A stretch of DNA of 46,828 nt from JAHFRG01 sp041495205. Its GTDB lineage: Bacteria; Pseudomonadota; Gammaproteobacteria; Burkholderiales; JAHFRG01. The position numbers and the translations under genes are program-made. The notes beneath the pieces were generated by a model. It was not told the origin of the DNA and did no database searches. It saw nothing but the letters and a program-made list of their open reading frames with translations. Location: contig JBGQCF010000013.1 of assembly GCA_041495205.1 (NCBI GenBank), positions 1-46,828 of the forward strand, written 5' to 3'. This document shows, piece after piece, positions 23,629 to 31,391 of this stretch (position 1 is its first letter; each line of letters opens with the position of its first letter).

Positions 23629-24837
23629 ATGATGCATAAGCTCGCCTATGGCGCTGCGCTTGGATTAACCCTAGGCCTCGCAGGCAGCGCCTCTTCCATG
23701 AATGACCAGGCCCTGCAAGCGACAGTCGCGTACGCGCCGCAAGAACCTGAAGCGCTGCTGGTCAACAGTCTGCTGGAAATCAGCCGCAACCGGCTGGATA
23801 TGGCGATGGTTGAGATCGATAACGCGATCAAAGCCAATCCCAATTTCAGGCTGGCGCACTTAATCAAGGGCGATTTGCTGCTCGCGCACACCCGCCCCAT
23901 CAACACCATCGGCGACGCGCCGAATGCCCCGCGCCAGCGTATCGTGGAGTTGCGCGAGGAAGCCAAGGCCCGTTTGCAGCGTCGCAGCCAGAATCCGCCG
24001 CTTGACTACATACCGAAATATTTGCTGCAAATGCACCCCGGGCAGCATTATGCCATTGTCGTGGATGTCTCGCTCTCCACTTTGTACCTGTATCAGAACT
24101 TGAACGGCGAGCCGCGTTATGTAACCGACTACTACATCAGCAGCGGCAAGAACGGCTCGGAAAAACTGAAAGAAGGCGACCAAAGAACGCCGCTCGGCGT
24201 GTATTTTGTTACGGCAAACCTTCCCAAATCGCAGCTTTCCGATTTCTACGGCGCGGGCGCCTATCCCATCAGCTATCCCAACGATTGGGACCGGCAGCAC
24301 GGCCGCAACGGCCACGGCATCTGGCTGCACGGCACGCCCAGCGACACCTACAGCAGGCCGCCGCACTCCAGCAATGGCTGCGTGGTGCTCACCAACCAGG
24401 ACCTCACCACACTCGGCAAGACCCTGCAAATTGGTTTGACCCCGATCATCATCAGCGAACACGTAGAATGGGCGAGCCCCGAAAACTGGCGCGCGCAACG
24501 CAACTCGCTGGCAAGCCAGCTCGAAAACTGGCGGCGCGACTGGGAAAAGCGTGATACCGACGCCTATTTGCGCCACTACGCTAAAAACTTTAACGCCAGC
24601 GGCCAAACCTTGGCGCAGTGGGCAAAGCAAAAACACCGGGTGAACGCAGCCAAAACCTGGATCAAGGTCAGCGTGTCCAACGTCAGCATGTTTCTTTATC
24701 CAGGCTACGAAAACCTTGCGGTAGTCAACTTTGACCAGGATTATTCCAGCAGCAACCTCTCCACCCAGATGAAAAAGCGCCAATACTGGATCAAGGAAAA
24801 TAATCACTGGAAGATTGTTTACGAAAGTACAGCCTAA
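23629..24837 (+). CDS. L,D-transpeptidase (YkuD domain) with Cds6-like tail
   Basis: A 402-residue periplasmic enzyme of the YkuD family, which forms 3-3 peptidoglycan cross-links or attaches or releases proteins. After a signal peptide (MMHKLAYGAALGLTLGLAG) comes a helical region, then the YkuD core (about 138-280) with YAIVVDVSLSTLYLY. The catalytic region has HG in IWLHGTPSDTY and the Cys in SSNGCVVL; the usual SHGC is SNGC here. The last 115 residues resemble the tail of the preceding TPR protein and of LdtF/YafK-type proteins. The start is uncertain: ATG 23629 or 23632, or TTG 23584 overlapping the previous stop with AGGCAGG upstream. Confidence 0.88.
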   Translation: MMHKLAYGAALGLTLGLAGSASSMNDQALQATVAYAPQEPEALLVNSLLEISRNRLDMAMVEIDNAIKANPNFRLAHLIKGDLLLAHTRPINTIGDAPNAPRQRIVELREEAKARLQRRSQNPPLDYIPKYLLQMHPGQHYAIVVDVSLSTLYLYQNLNGEPRYVTDYYISSGKNGSEKLKEGDQRTPLGVYFVTANLPKSQLSDFYGAGAYPISYPNDWDRQHGRNGHGIWLHGTPSDTYSRPPHSSNGCVVLTNQDLTTLGKTLQIGLTPIIISEHVEWASPENWRAQRNSLASQLENWRRDWEKRDTDAYLRHYAKNFNASGQTLAQWAKQKHRVNAAKTWIKVSVSNVSMFLYPGYENLAVVNFDQDYSSSNLSTQMKKRQYWIKENNHWKIVYESTA

Positions 24838-24891
24838 AATAAGTTGATTCGCAAGCTGCAGCCCTGGCCGTCAACGCCGTAAGGACACAAA

Positions 24892-25383
24892 ATGGTTAAA
24901 TTACACACCAACTTCGGCATTATCACGCTGCAACTGAATGCCGAAAAAGCCCCGCTTTCGGTGGCCAATTTTCTCAAGTATGCGGAGGGCGGCTTTTATG
25001 GCAACACGCTATTTCATCGCGTGATTGACGGCTTCATGATCCAAGGCGGCGGATTCGAGCCCGGAATGAAGCAAAAAGCGACGTTGCCGCAAATTCAAAA
25101 CGAGGCGGACAATGGGCTTAAAAACGAAGTCTATACCATAGCCATTGCGCGCACTTCCGATCCTCATTCCGCCACCAGCCAGTTTTTCATCAACGTCGCC
25201 GACAACGCGTTCCTGAACTTCACCGCCCCCACCCCGCAGGGTTACGGTTATTGCGTGTTCGGCCGAGTGGTGCAAGGAACCGATGTGGTGGACAAAATCA
25301 AAAAAGTTAAAACCGGAAGCCGCTCCGGTCAGCCGGACGTGCCGATGCAAGACGTTGTTATCCAAAGCGTCGAGGTAGTTTGA
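24892..25383 (+). CDS. ppiB: Cytoplasmic peptidyl-prolyl cis-trans isomerase (cyclophilin)
   Basis: Cyclophilin that speeds proline isomerisation during folding. The 163-residue protein has no signal peptide, which supports the cytoplasmic PpiB type. Motifs: FGIITLQLNAEKAP, the catalytic FHRVIDGFMIQGGG (Arg in FHR), ATSQFFINVADN and YCVFGRVVQGTDVVDKI. ATG 24892 is preceded by AAGGAC at seven bases. lpxH follows 68 bases downstream, a linkage also seen in other Betaproteobacteria. Confidence 0.97.
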   Translation: MVKLHTNFGIITLQLNAEKAPLSVANFLKYAEGGFYGNTLFHRVIDGFMIQGGGFEPGMKQKATLPQIQNEADNGLKNEVYTIAIARTSDPHSATSQFFINVADNAFLNFTAPTPQGYGYCVFGRVVQGTDVVDKIKKVKTGSRSGQPDVPMQDVVIQSVEVV

Positions 25384-25451
25384 AAGCGGATTCGGGATCG
25401 ATTTAACCCTCTTCCGCGATTCCGGCAAATGTGCACGAATCCTGAGTCCTG

Positions 25452-26174
25452 ATGAAACCCACTTTATTCATCTCCGATCTTCATCTGTGCGTGAGTCGCC
25501 CTCACATCAACCGCGTTTTTTTCACTTTCATGGAGCGCATCGCAGCCAAGGCGCAGGCGCTGTATGTTTTGGGCGATCTGTTTGAATACTGGGCCGGCGA
25601 TGATGATCTCGAAGACACTTTCAACGCGCAGGTGATTTCTGCTTTCCGCAATCTGACCGGGCAGCAGGTGGCGCTTTACATCATGCACGGCAACCGCGAC
25701 TTTCTGATGGGTGAGGCCTTCGCTCGCGCCTGCAACGCGCAGCTTGTTGCCGATCCATCCCTGATTGATCTCTACGGCACACCCACCTTGTTGATGCACG
25801 GCGACACGCTTTGCACCGATGATACCGCTTACCAGGCGTTCCGTACCCAGGTGAGAAACCCGGCTTGGCAGAAAACTTTCCTCGCGCAGCCACTCGCGGA
25901 GCGCAAGGTGGCGATTGAAAAAGTACGCGCGCAAAGCGAGCAGGAAAAAGGCCAGAAATCCGAAGCCATCATGGACGTAGCCCCCGTGGCAGTGGAAAAA
26001 ATACTGCGCGAATACCATTATCCGCGCCTGATACACGGCCATACCCACCGCCCGGCCAAGCACTCGCATCAGCTGGACGGCAAGACCTGTGAACGCTGGG
26101 TGTTAAGCGACTGGTACAAGCACGGCGAGTATTTGCGCTGTGACAAGTCCGGTTGCAGCGCCATCAAGCTATAA
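25452..26174 (+). CDS. lpxH: UDP-2,3-diacylglucosamine diphosphatase
   Basis: LpxH cleaves UDP-2,3-diacylglucosamine to lipid X and UMP in lipid A synthesis, as a peripheral inner-membrane metallophosphoesterase. The 240-residue protein carries the metal-binding series in order: SDLHL (DxH), GDLFEYWAGDD (GDxFE), HGNRDFL (GNRD), LMHGDTLC (GD-H type) and HGHTHRP (GHTH). Length is normal. A single LpxH fits a Gram-negative outer membrane with lipopolysaccharide. No strong SD is visible before ATG 25452. Confidence 0.97.
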   Translation: MKPTLFISDLHLCVSRPHINRVFFTFMERIAAKAQALYVLGDLFEYWAGDDDLEDTFNAQVISAFRNLTGQQVALYIMHGNRDFLMGEAFARACNAQLVADPSLIDLYGTPTLLMHGDTLCTDDTAYQAFRTQVRNPAWQKTFLAQPLAERKVAIEKVRAQSEQEKGQKSEAIMDVAPVAVEKILREYHYPRLIHGHTHRPAKHSHQLDGKTCERWVLSDWYKHGEYLRCDKSGCSAIKL

Positions 26175-26197
26175 CCTCATCTATTCATGGAGGCAGC

Positions 26198-26821
26198 ATG
26201 AAACTCTTCGGCTTTCCCCTTTCCCCGAACACGCGCAAGGTGATCGCGATCGCCAAACATCTCGGTCTGCCGCTGGAGTTACAAGTTGTGGACCTCGGCA
26301 AAGGTGAACAGCGGCGACCGGAATTCATGAAACTCAATCCCAACGCTAAGACGCCGGTACTTGTGGACGGCGATTTCGTGCTGTGGGAATCGACCGCTAT
26401 CATGGAATATCTGGCCTCGAAAAAACCCGGCACCAGCCTGTGGCCGAACGATGCGCGGCAGCGCGCCGATATTTCACGCTGGCTGTGCTGGACCATCGCG
26501 CACTGGGGGCCAGCCTGCGGCATTTTTCTGTGGGAAAACATGATCAAGAAAATGCTGAACATGGGCGAGCCCGACGCGGCAAGATTGAAAGATGGTGAGA
26601 CTCAATTCCAGGCGCTGGCAAGCGTTCTAGACAGCCACTTGAAGGGCCGCGAATACCTCACCGGCTCCCAAGTAACTCTAGCGGATTTCTCGGCGGCGTC
26701 CTGGATCGCCTACGCCGATGCCGCGTGCATGCCTTGGGCGCCCTATTCCAGCATCAAGAGCTGGTACGCGCGCATTGACAAGCTTCCTGCCTGGCGCGAC
26801 AGCGCGCCAAAGATGGGCTAA
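26198..26821 (+). CDS. Glutathione S-transferase family protein
   Basis: A 207-residue GST-fold protein. The N-terminal thioredoxin-like domain begins MKLFGFPLSPNTRKVIAIAK, with the Ser of PLSPNTRK in the usual glutathione-activating position. NPNAKTPVLVDGDFVLWESTAIMEYL carries the cis-Pro and glutathione gamma-Glu contacts (ESTAI). The C-terminal helical domain has LTGSQVTLADFSAASW. GGAGG lies seven bases before ATG 26198. Theta/beta-like classes are possible; the substrate is unknown. It starts 23 bases after lpxH on the same strand. Confidence 0.88.
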   Translation: MKLFGFPLSPNTRKVIAIAKHLGLPLELQVVDLGKGEQRRPEFMKLNPNAKTPVLVDGDFVLWESTAIMEYLASKKPGTSLWPNDARQRADISRWLCWTIAHWGPACGIFLWENMIKKMLNMGEPDAARLKDGETQFQALASVLDSHLKGREYLTGSQVTLADFSAASWIAYADAACMPWAPYSSIKSWYARIDKLPAWRDSAPKMG

Positions 26822-26827
26822 CAACGG

Positions 26828-27397
26828 CTACGCCGGGTTGCGCGAAAGCCAGTTGATGACCTGCTGCGCGTTCTGGTCGGGCGGAAACACCGGATAAAAC
26901 ACTGTCACAATCCACCCGTCGCGCACGATCAAGGTAAGCCGCTTGATCAGTGTCATTTCTCCCACTTCAAATGTTGGCAGACGCAGCGCACTGACGAATT
27001 GAAGGTCACCGTCGCTTAATAACGCAAAGGGCAGATGCAGCCTTTGCGCGGCTTCCTGCTGATACCCCGTGTTTTGCGTGCTCAAGCCAAACACGCCTGC
27101 GCCGAGCGTGTTCAGTTCATTATAATGATCACGAAAGGCACAGGACTGCGGTGTGCATCCTCTTGCTCCCGGAATCTCGTTCCAACCTTTCGGCATTTCT
27201 TGATCCGGCCTGCCGGTGCGGGGATAACAGTAAAGCACCGTGGTTCCGGCCAGACTCGATAATTCCACCTTGCCGCCGCTGGTTGCAGGCAAGGCTATCG
27301 AAGGCAGGCGCAAACCTAGCAGATGATTACATGCGCCGTCATCCACTGGGAGCAGCAGATTTTCAGGCAGCTGGTAAATGCTGTCAGTTCTTGGCAC
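26828..27397 (-). CDS. Peroxiredoxin, PrxQ/BCP-like
   Basis: A 189-residue AhpC/TSA-type protein likely to reduce peroxides. LYCYPRTGRP is followed by GCTPQSCAFRD, with Cys81 and Cys86 spaced as in PrxQ/BCP proteins (CTxEACxFRD), so Cys81 is the likely peroxidatic and Cys86 the resolving residue. FGLSTQNTGYQQEAAQRLHLPFALLSD matches the next conserved block. The insertion between the Arg-containing strand and the CTP motif is longer than in standard BCP. The start GTG 27397 lies one base after the metZ stop codon, so it is probably translated from the metZ mRNA. No strong SD is visible. Confidence 0.85.
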   Translation of the reverse strand: MPRTDSIYQLPENLLLPVDDGACNHLLGLRLPSIALPATSGGKVELSSLAGTTVLYCYPRTGRPDQEMPKGWNEIPGARGCTPQSCAFRDHYNELNTLGAGVFGLSTQNTGYQQEAAQRLHLPFALLSDGDLQFVSALRLPTFEVGEMTLIKRLTLIVRDGWIVTVFYPVFPPDQNAQQVINWLSRNPA

Positions 27398-27398
27398 G

Positions 27399-28577
27399 CT
27401 AAACGCTTTTCAAGCCGCGCTCAAGGTCGGCCTTGATATCGTCCAGCGCTTCCAATCCAACCGCAATCCTGAGCAATCCATCCACCACCCCCGCCGCGTT
27501 GCGCGCTTCCTGGGAAATGCGCCCATGCGTCGTGGAGGCGGGATGGGTAATGGTACTTTTCACATCGCCGAGATTGGCGGTGATTGAAATCATACGGGTT
27601 GCATCCACCACCCGCCACGCCGCCAGCTTGCCGCCTTTCACCGTAAAGGAGACGATGCCGCCGCCCGTTTTTTGTTGCTGCAACGCCAAGCGGTGCTGGG
27701 GATGCGAAGGCAACCCCGGGTAATACACCTTCTCTATCACAGGCTTTTTTTCCAGCCAGCGCGCAAGTTCCAAGGCGTTCGCTGAGTGCGCATCCATTCT
27801 GATTTTCAAGGTCTCCATGCCTTTTAACAGCACCCAGGCATTAAACGCGCTTAAAGTCGGCCCGGCAGTGCGCAGAAAACCGAATACGCCTTCCATGATG
27901 ACATCGCGTTTCCCCAGCACCGCGCCGCCCAGCACCCTGCCCTGCCCGTCGATATACTTGGTGGCGGAATGGATGATGATGTCGGCGCCGAATTCCAGCG
28001 GCCGCTGCAGCACCGGGGTGCAGAAACAGTTGTCCACCACCAACCACGCGCCGGCCTTCTTCGCAACCCGGCTCAATGCTGCAATATCGGATATTTCGGT
28101 GAGCGGATTGGAAGGCGTTTCCAGGAACAGCATTTTGGTGTTGGGTTTTACCGCCGCTTGCCAGGCATTCACATCGGTCGCCGAAACAAAAGTGGTTTCC
28201 ACGCCGAAACGCGGGAAAATGTTGGTGAAGAGCTGCACGGTGGCGCCGAAGATGCTATATGAAGCGATGATGTGATCACCGCCTTTGAGTAAACCCATGA
28301 CGCAGGCGAGTATTGCCGACATACCGGAAGCGGTTGCGACACAGGCCTCCGCCCCTTCCAGCGCGGCGAGCCGCTCCTGAAACGCGGTGACGGTGGGGTT
28401 GGTGAAACGCGAATAGATATTGCCGGGCTCGTCGCCCGCAAAGCGCGCCGCCGCCTGCGCCGCGTTTTCAAATACGAAGCTCGATGTCAGGTACAACGCT
28501 TCCGAGTGCTCGTTGAACTGGCTGCGGTGTGTGCCGGCGCGCAGCGCCAGGGTCTCCAATTGGTAATCGTCAGACAT
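27399..28577 (-). CDS. metZ: O-succinylhomoserine sulfhydrylase
   Basis: A PLP enzyme of the Cys/Met metabolism family that makes homocysteine from O-succinylhomoserine and sulfide, the direct route to methionine. The 392-residue protein begins MSDDYQLETLALRAGTHRSQF. The cofactor Lys is in HSATKYIDGQGRVLGG. The HSATKYIDGQGR sequence and neighbour purF fit MetZ better than cystathionine gamma-synthase (MetB), though the families are close. AGGGGAC precedes ATG 28577. The leader holds a SAM-II riboswitch and a terminator, giving direct control by S-adenosylmethionine. Confidence 0.92.
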   Translation of the reverse strand: MSDDYQLETLALRAGTHRSQFNEHSEALYLTSSFVFENAAQAAARFAGDEPGNIYSRFTNPTVTAFQERLAALEGAEACVATASGMSAILACVMGLLKGGDHIIASYSIFGATVQLFTNIFPRFGVETTFVSATDVNAWQAAVKPNTKMLFLETPSNPLTEISDIAALSRVAKKAGAWLVVDNCFCTPVLQRPLEFGADIIIHSATKYIDGQGRVLGGAVLGKRDVIMEGVFGFLRTAGPTLSAFNAWVLLKGMETLKIRMDAHSANALELARWLEKKPVIEKVYYPGLPSHPQHRLALQQQKTGGGIVSFTVKGGKLAAWRVVDATRMISITANLGDVKSTITHPASTTHGRISQEARNAAGVVDGLLRIAVGLEALDDIKADLERGLKSV

Positions 28578-28590
28578 AGTTCGTCCCCTG

Positions 28591-28626
28591 AAAAACAAAA
28601 ACCCGGTCGCCTGCGCGGACCGGGTT
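28591..28626 (-). terminator. Intrinsic terminator in the metZ leader
   Basis: On the minus strand AACCCGGTC (28618-28626) and GACCGGGTT (28600-28608) form a 9-bp stem, followed by TTTGTTTTT (28591-28599). It ends 13 bases before the metZ ATG and begins a few bases after the SAM-II aptamer, so it is placed to stop transcription when the riboswitch is occupied. Confidence 0.88.
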
Positions 28627-28629
28627 GGC

Positions 28630-28683
28630 CTCGCTTTAGCGGCATTTGTAACGCGCCCGCAAGCTGATATCAAATCGGCGCAA
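28630..28683 (-). ncRNA. SAM-II (SAM-alpha) riboswitch upstream of metZ
   Basis: The minus-strand leader carries the conserved SAM-II blocks in order: GCGCC, GATTTG (28671-28676), GCTTGC (28659-28664), GGCGCG, GTTACAAATG and CGCTAAAG (28634-28641). P1 pairs GCGCC (28677-28681) with GGCGC (28653-28657). TTGCGG and CCGC can form part of the pseudoknot. SAM-II is an aptamer for S-adenosylmethionine, known mainly upstream of metA, metX and metZ in Alphaproteobacteria, which agrees with the gene here. Transcription should start almost exactly at its 5' edge. Recognition is by eye against remembered consensus. Confidence 0.85.
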
Positions 28684-28688
28684 TTATT

Positions 28689-28717
28689 AAGTTACTCTGC
28701 CGGAACTTAATTGTCAA
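28689..28717 (-). promoter_or_regulatory. Promoter of metZ
   Basis: A perfect TTGACA (28712-28717) overlaps the purF stop codon. After 17 bases comes TAACTT (28689-28694), a fair -10. Initiation near 28682 gives an RNA beginning at the riboswitch. It separates metZ control from the purF operon. Confidence 0.65.
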
Positions 28718-30240
28718 TCCACGGTGAGCAGATTCAAATCGAGCTGGTTGCTGGATGCGGCCTCTTCGTTCTGCCGGCGCGCGCCATCCCGGCGCAGCGC
28801 TTCGATGTGGGCCAGGTATTCCGGGGAAATATCGCCGGTGACGTATTCGCCGCTGAAACACGAGGTTTCGAACTGGGTAATCTTGGGATTCACCTGCTGC
28901 GCAGCGTGCACCAGCGCGTCCAAATCCTGGTAAATCAGCTTGTCTGCGCCGATTTCGCGGGCGATTTCGTCATCGCTGCGGCCGTTGGCAAGCAATTCCT
29001 GGCGCGTCGGCATGTCAATGCCGTAAACATTGGGAAAACGCACCGGCGGCGCGGCAGAGGCGAAATACACCTTGCGTGCGCCCGCCTCGCGCGCCATCTG
29101 CACGATTTCGCGGCTGGTGGTGCCGCGCACGATGGAATCATCCACCAGCAGCACGTTCTTGCCCCTGAACTCCACGCTCATAGCGTTAAGCTTCTGGCGC
29201 ACCGATTGCTGGCGTTGCGCCTGGCCCGGCATGATGAAAGTGCGTCCGATATAGCGGTTCTTGATGAAGCCTTCGCGGTAAGGAATGCCAAGACGGTTGG
29301 CCAGCTGCATCGCGGCGGGGCGGCTTGAGTCCGGTATGGGTATCACCACGTCTATGTCGAGATTGCGGTGGTGCCGCTGGATTTTGTCAGCCAGGCTCTC
29401 GCCCATGTGCAAGCGGGTTTCATATACAGAAATGCCGTCAATCACGGAATCCGGGCGCGCCAGGTACACGTATTCGAAAATGCAGGGACTGCGGATCGCG
29501 TTCGCCACGCACTGTTTACTGTAAAAATTACCACCGTCATCTATGAAAATCGCTTCACCCGGGGCGACATCGCGCGTTAGTTCAAAACCCAAGGTATCCA
29601 GCGCCACGCTCTCGGAAGCAACCAGATAGTCCGTCCCGCGCTCGCTGCGACACTGCCCCACCACCAGCGGACGAATGCCGAAGGGATCGCGAAACGCCAA
29701 CAGACCGTAGCCTGCAATCATCGCCACCACAGCGTAAGCGCCGCGGCAGCGCCGGTATACCCCCGACACCGCGTTAAAAATGGTGGCCGCATCCAATGAA
29801 TGATTGCCGCACGATTCCTGCAATTCGTGCGCCAGCACGTTCAACAACACTTCGGAGTCCGAATTGGTATTGACGTGGCGCAAATCCTGGCGGAACAGCT
29901 CGCGCTTTAATTGCTCGGTGTTGGTGAGGTTGCCGTTGTGCCCGAGCACGATACCGAACGGCGAATTCACGTAAAACGGCTGGGCTTCGGCCGGCGATTC
30001 GGCTGATCCGGCGGTCGGGTAACGCACATGCGCGATACCCATGTTGCCCTGCAGTGCGCGCATGTTGCGGGTACGGAACACGTCGCGCACCATGCCGCTG
30101 CCCTTGTGCATGTTAAACGTATTGCCTTGCGCCGTGACGATGCCCGCCGCATCCTGGCCGCGATGCTGCAGCACCAGCAGGCCGTCATAGAGCAGCTGGT
30201 TCACCGGGGTTTTTGCCACGACACCTAAAATTCCGCACAT
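28714..30240 (-). CDS. purF: Amidophosphoribosyltransferase
   Basis: PurF makes 5-phosphoribosylamine from PRPP and glutamine, the first step of purine synthesis. The 508-residue protein starts MCGILGVV, so Cys2 becomes the N-terminal nucleophile after Met removal. The glutaminase domain has LQHRGQDAAGI and GHNGNLTNTEQL. The PRPP-binding loop VLLVDDSIVRGTTSREIV is near residues 360-377. Length is typical of the E. coli type. It lies 12 bases after cvpA in the same transcript, the common cvpA-purF pairing. Confidence 0.98.
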   Translation of the reverse strand: MCGILGVVAKTPVNQLLYDGLLVLQHRGQDAAGIVTAQGNTFNMHKGSGMVRDVFRTRNMRALQGNMGIAHVRYPTAGSAESPAEAQPFYVNSPFGIVLGHNGNLTNTEQLKRELFRQDLRHVNTNSDSEVLLNVLAHELQESCGNHSLDAATIFNAVSGVYRRCRGAYAVVAMIAGYGLLAFRDPFGIRPLVVGQCRSERGTDYLVASESVALDTLGFELTRDVAPGEAIFIDDGGNFYSKQCVANAIRSPCIFEYVYLARPDSVIDGISVYETRLHMGESLADKIQRHHRNLDIDVVIPIPDSSRPAAMQLANRLGIPYREGFIKNRYIGRTFIMPGQAQRQQSVRQKLNAMSVEFRGKNVLLVDDSIVRGTTSREIVQMAREAGARKVYFASAAPPVRFPNVYGIDMPTRQELLANGRSDDEIAREIGADKLIYQDLDALVHAAQQVNPKITQFETSCFSGEYVTGDISPEYLAHIEALRRDGARRQNEEAASSNQLDLNLLTVD

Positions 30241-30252
30241 TCCGGGTTTCCT

Positions 30253-30744
30253 TTACTGGTAATCAATACGCTTTGACAACCCTTCGGGAAGCCAGATTTT
30301 AACGCTAGTCGCCACTCTTTCAAGTTGCGGGCTGAACAGCGCATTCTTCCACATCGGCTGCCTGGGCAGCGAAGTGAGGCCTCCTAGCAGCACCAATATC
30401 AATACCATCAAGAAACCTCGTGCCAGGCCAAATATCACGCCAAGAGTGCGGTCGGCCACGCTCAAACCCGAGGCTTTCACTAATCTGGAGCTTAAAATTG
30501 CGATCAGGCTCATCACCACCAGTACTGTCAAAAACACCACGGCAAAACCGGTCATCAGGCGCAGCGATGGGTTGCTTAGGGCGTCCGGAAGCAGCGCAGA
30601 AAATTCCACTGTGTAGGACTGCGCCGCCCAGAACGCCAAGACCCACGCCGTGAGCGATAGCACCTCGCGCACCGCGCCGCGAATGACGCTTAACGCAACC
30701 GACAGGCCCATGATCAAAATTACCGCGTAATCAAAAACCGTCAT
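30253..30744 (-). CDS. cvpA: CvpA family membrane protein
   Basis: A 163-residue inner-membrane protein with four predicted helices: about 5-25, 30-48, 63-85 and 100-122. The opening MTVFDYAVILIMGLSVALSVIRGAVREVLSL is CvpA-like, with the conserved RGxxRE after helix 1. CvpA is linked to colicin V production and envelope stress tolerance; its biochemical role is not settled. The gene lies seven bases after dedD and 12 before purF. Confidence 0.92.
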   Translation of the reverse strand: MTVFDYAVILIMGLSVALSVIRGAVREVLSLTAWVLAFWAAQSYTVEFSALLPDALSNPSLRLMTGFAVVFLTVLVVMSLIAILSSRLVKASGLSVADRTLGVIFGLARGFLMVLILVLLGGLTSLPRQPMWKNALFSPQLERVATSVKIWLPEGLSKRIDYQ

Positions 30745-30751
30745 GGCAGGG

Positions 30752-31363
30752 CTACTTGGGTGTCACCACCCCGTTGAGCCCAAGCGCCTTGAGCTGGTCC
30801 AGGACTTTTTCCGCGGCATCACGGTTTTCGTAGGGCCCGGCGCGCACCCGGATTTTTTCGCCATGCGCGGTTTTCAGTACCTCCGTATAGGAACGAATCC
30901 CGCTTGCGGATAGTTTTTGCTGCAGTTGTTTGGCATTATCCTTGTGGGCAAACGCGGCAAGCTGCACCACATAGGCGCCGGATTTGCTTTCCGCGGTGGA
31001 TTTGTTTTCCGCTGTGGCGATTTTCTCAGGTTTTTCCTGGCCCGCCGTTTTGGCCGGCTCTTTGTCTGCGCCAGGTTTGGGGGCGGGCGGCGGTGGAGGG
31101 GCCACGGTTTCGGTTTGTTGGGGCTTGACTGCAGCCTCGGCAGTGCTGGTTTTTTCGGGAACCGGAATCACGCGGGATGCGAAACTTCCACCATTTTGCG
31201 CCGGAATCTGGATGTTTATGTCCTGGCTCACCGGCTTGGGCTCGCCGTCCAGCAGCATGGGTAGGACCACCACCATCAGCGTGACCAGGGTAATCGCTCC
31301 GATTAAACGCCTTCTGGCGCGCTTTTTCAGTTGCAGTTGCTCGTCACTGATCGTTCTTGCCAT
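30752..31363 (-). CDS. dedD: SPOR-domain cell division protein (DedD-like)
   Basis: A 203-residue bitopic membrane protein. The N-terminal cytoplasmic part is basic (QLKKRARRRL), one membrane helix follows (about 21-37, IGAITLVTLMVVVLPML), then a Pro/Ala/Glu/Lys-rich periplasmic linker. The C-terminal SPOR domain (about 127-203) has YVVQLAAFAHKDNAKQLQQKL and EKIRVRAGPYENRDAAEKVL. SPOR domains bind denuded peptidoglycan at the septum. ATG 31363 is preferred over an upstream frame start at 31420 because AAGAGGA precedes it. It lies between folC and cvpA, as DedD does in many proteobacteria. Confidence 0.9.
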   Translation of the reverse strand: MARTISDEQLQLKKRARRRLIGAITLVTLMVVVLPMLLDGEPKPVSQDINIQIPAQNGGSFASRVIPVPEKTSTAEAAVKPQQTETVAPPPPPAPKPGADKEPAKTAGQEKPEKIATAENKSTAESKSGAYVVQLAAFAHKDNAKQLQQKLSASGIRSYTEVLKTAHGEKIRVRAGPYENRDAAEKVLDQLKALGLNGVVTPK

Positions 31364-31391
31364 ATACGCAAAATCCTCTTGCCACCAGGTT

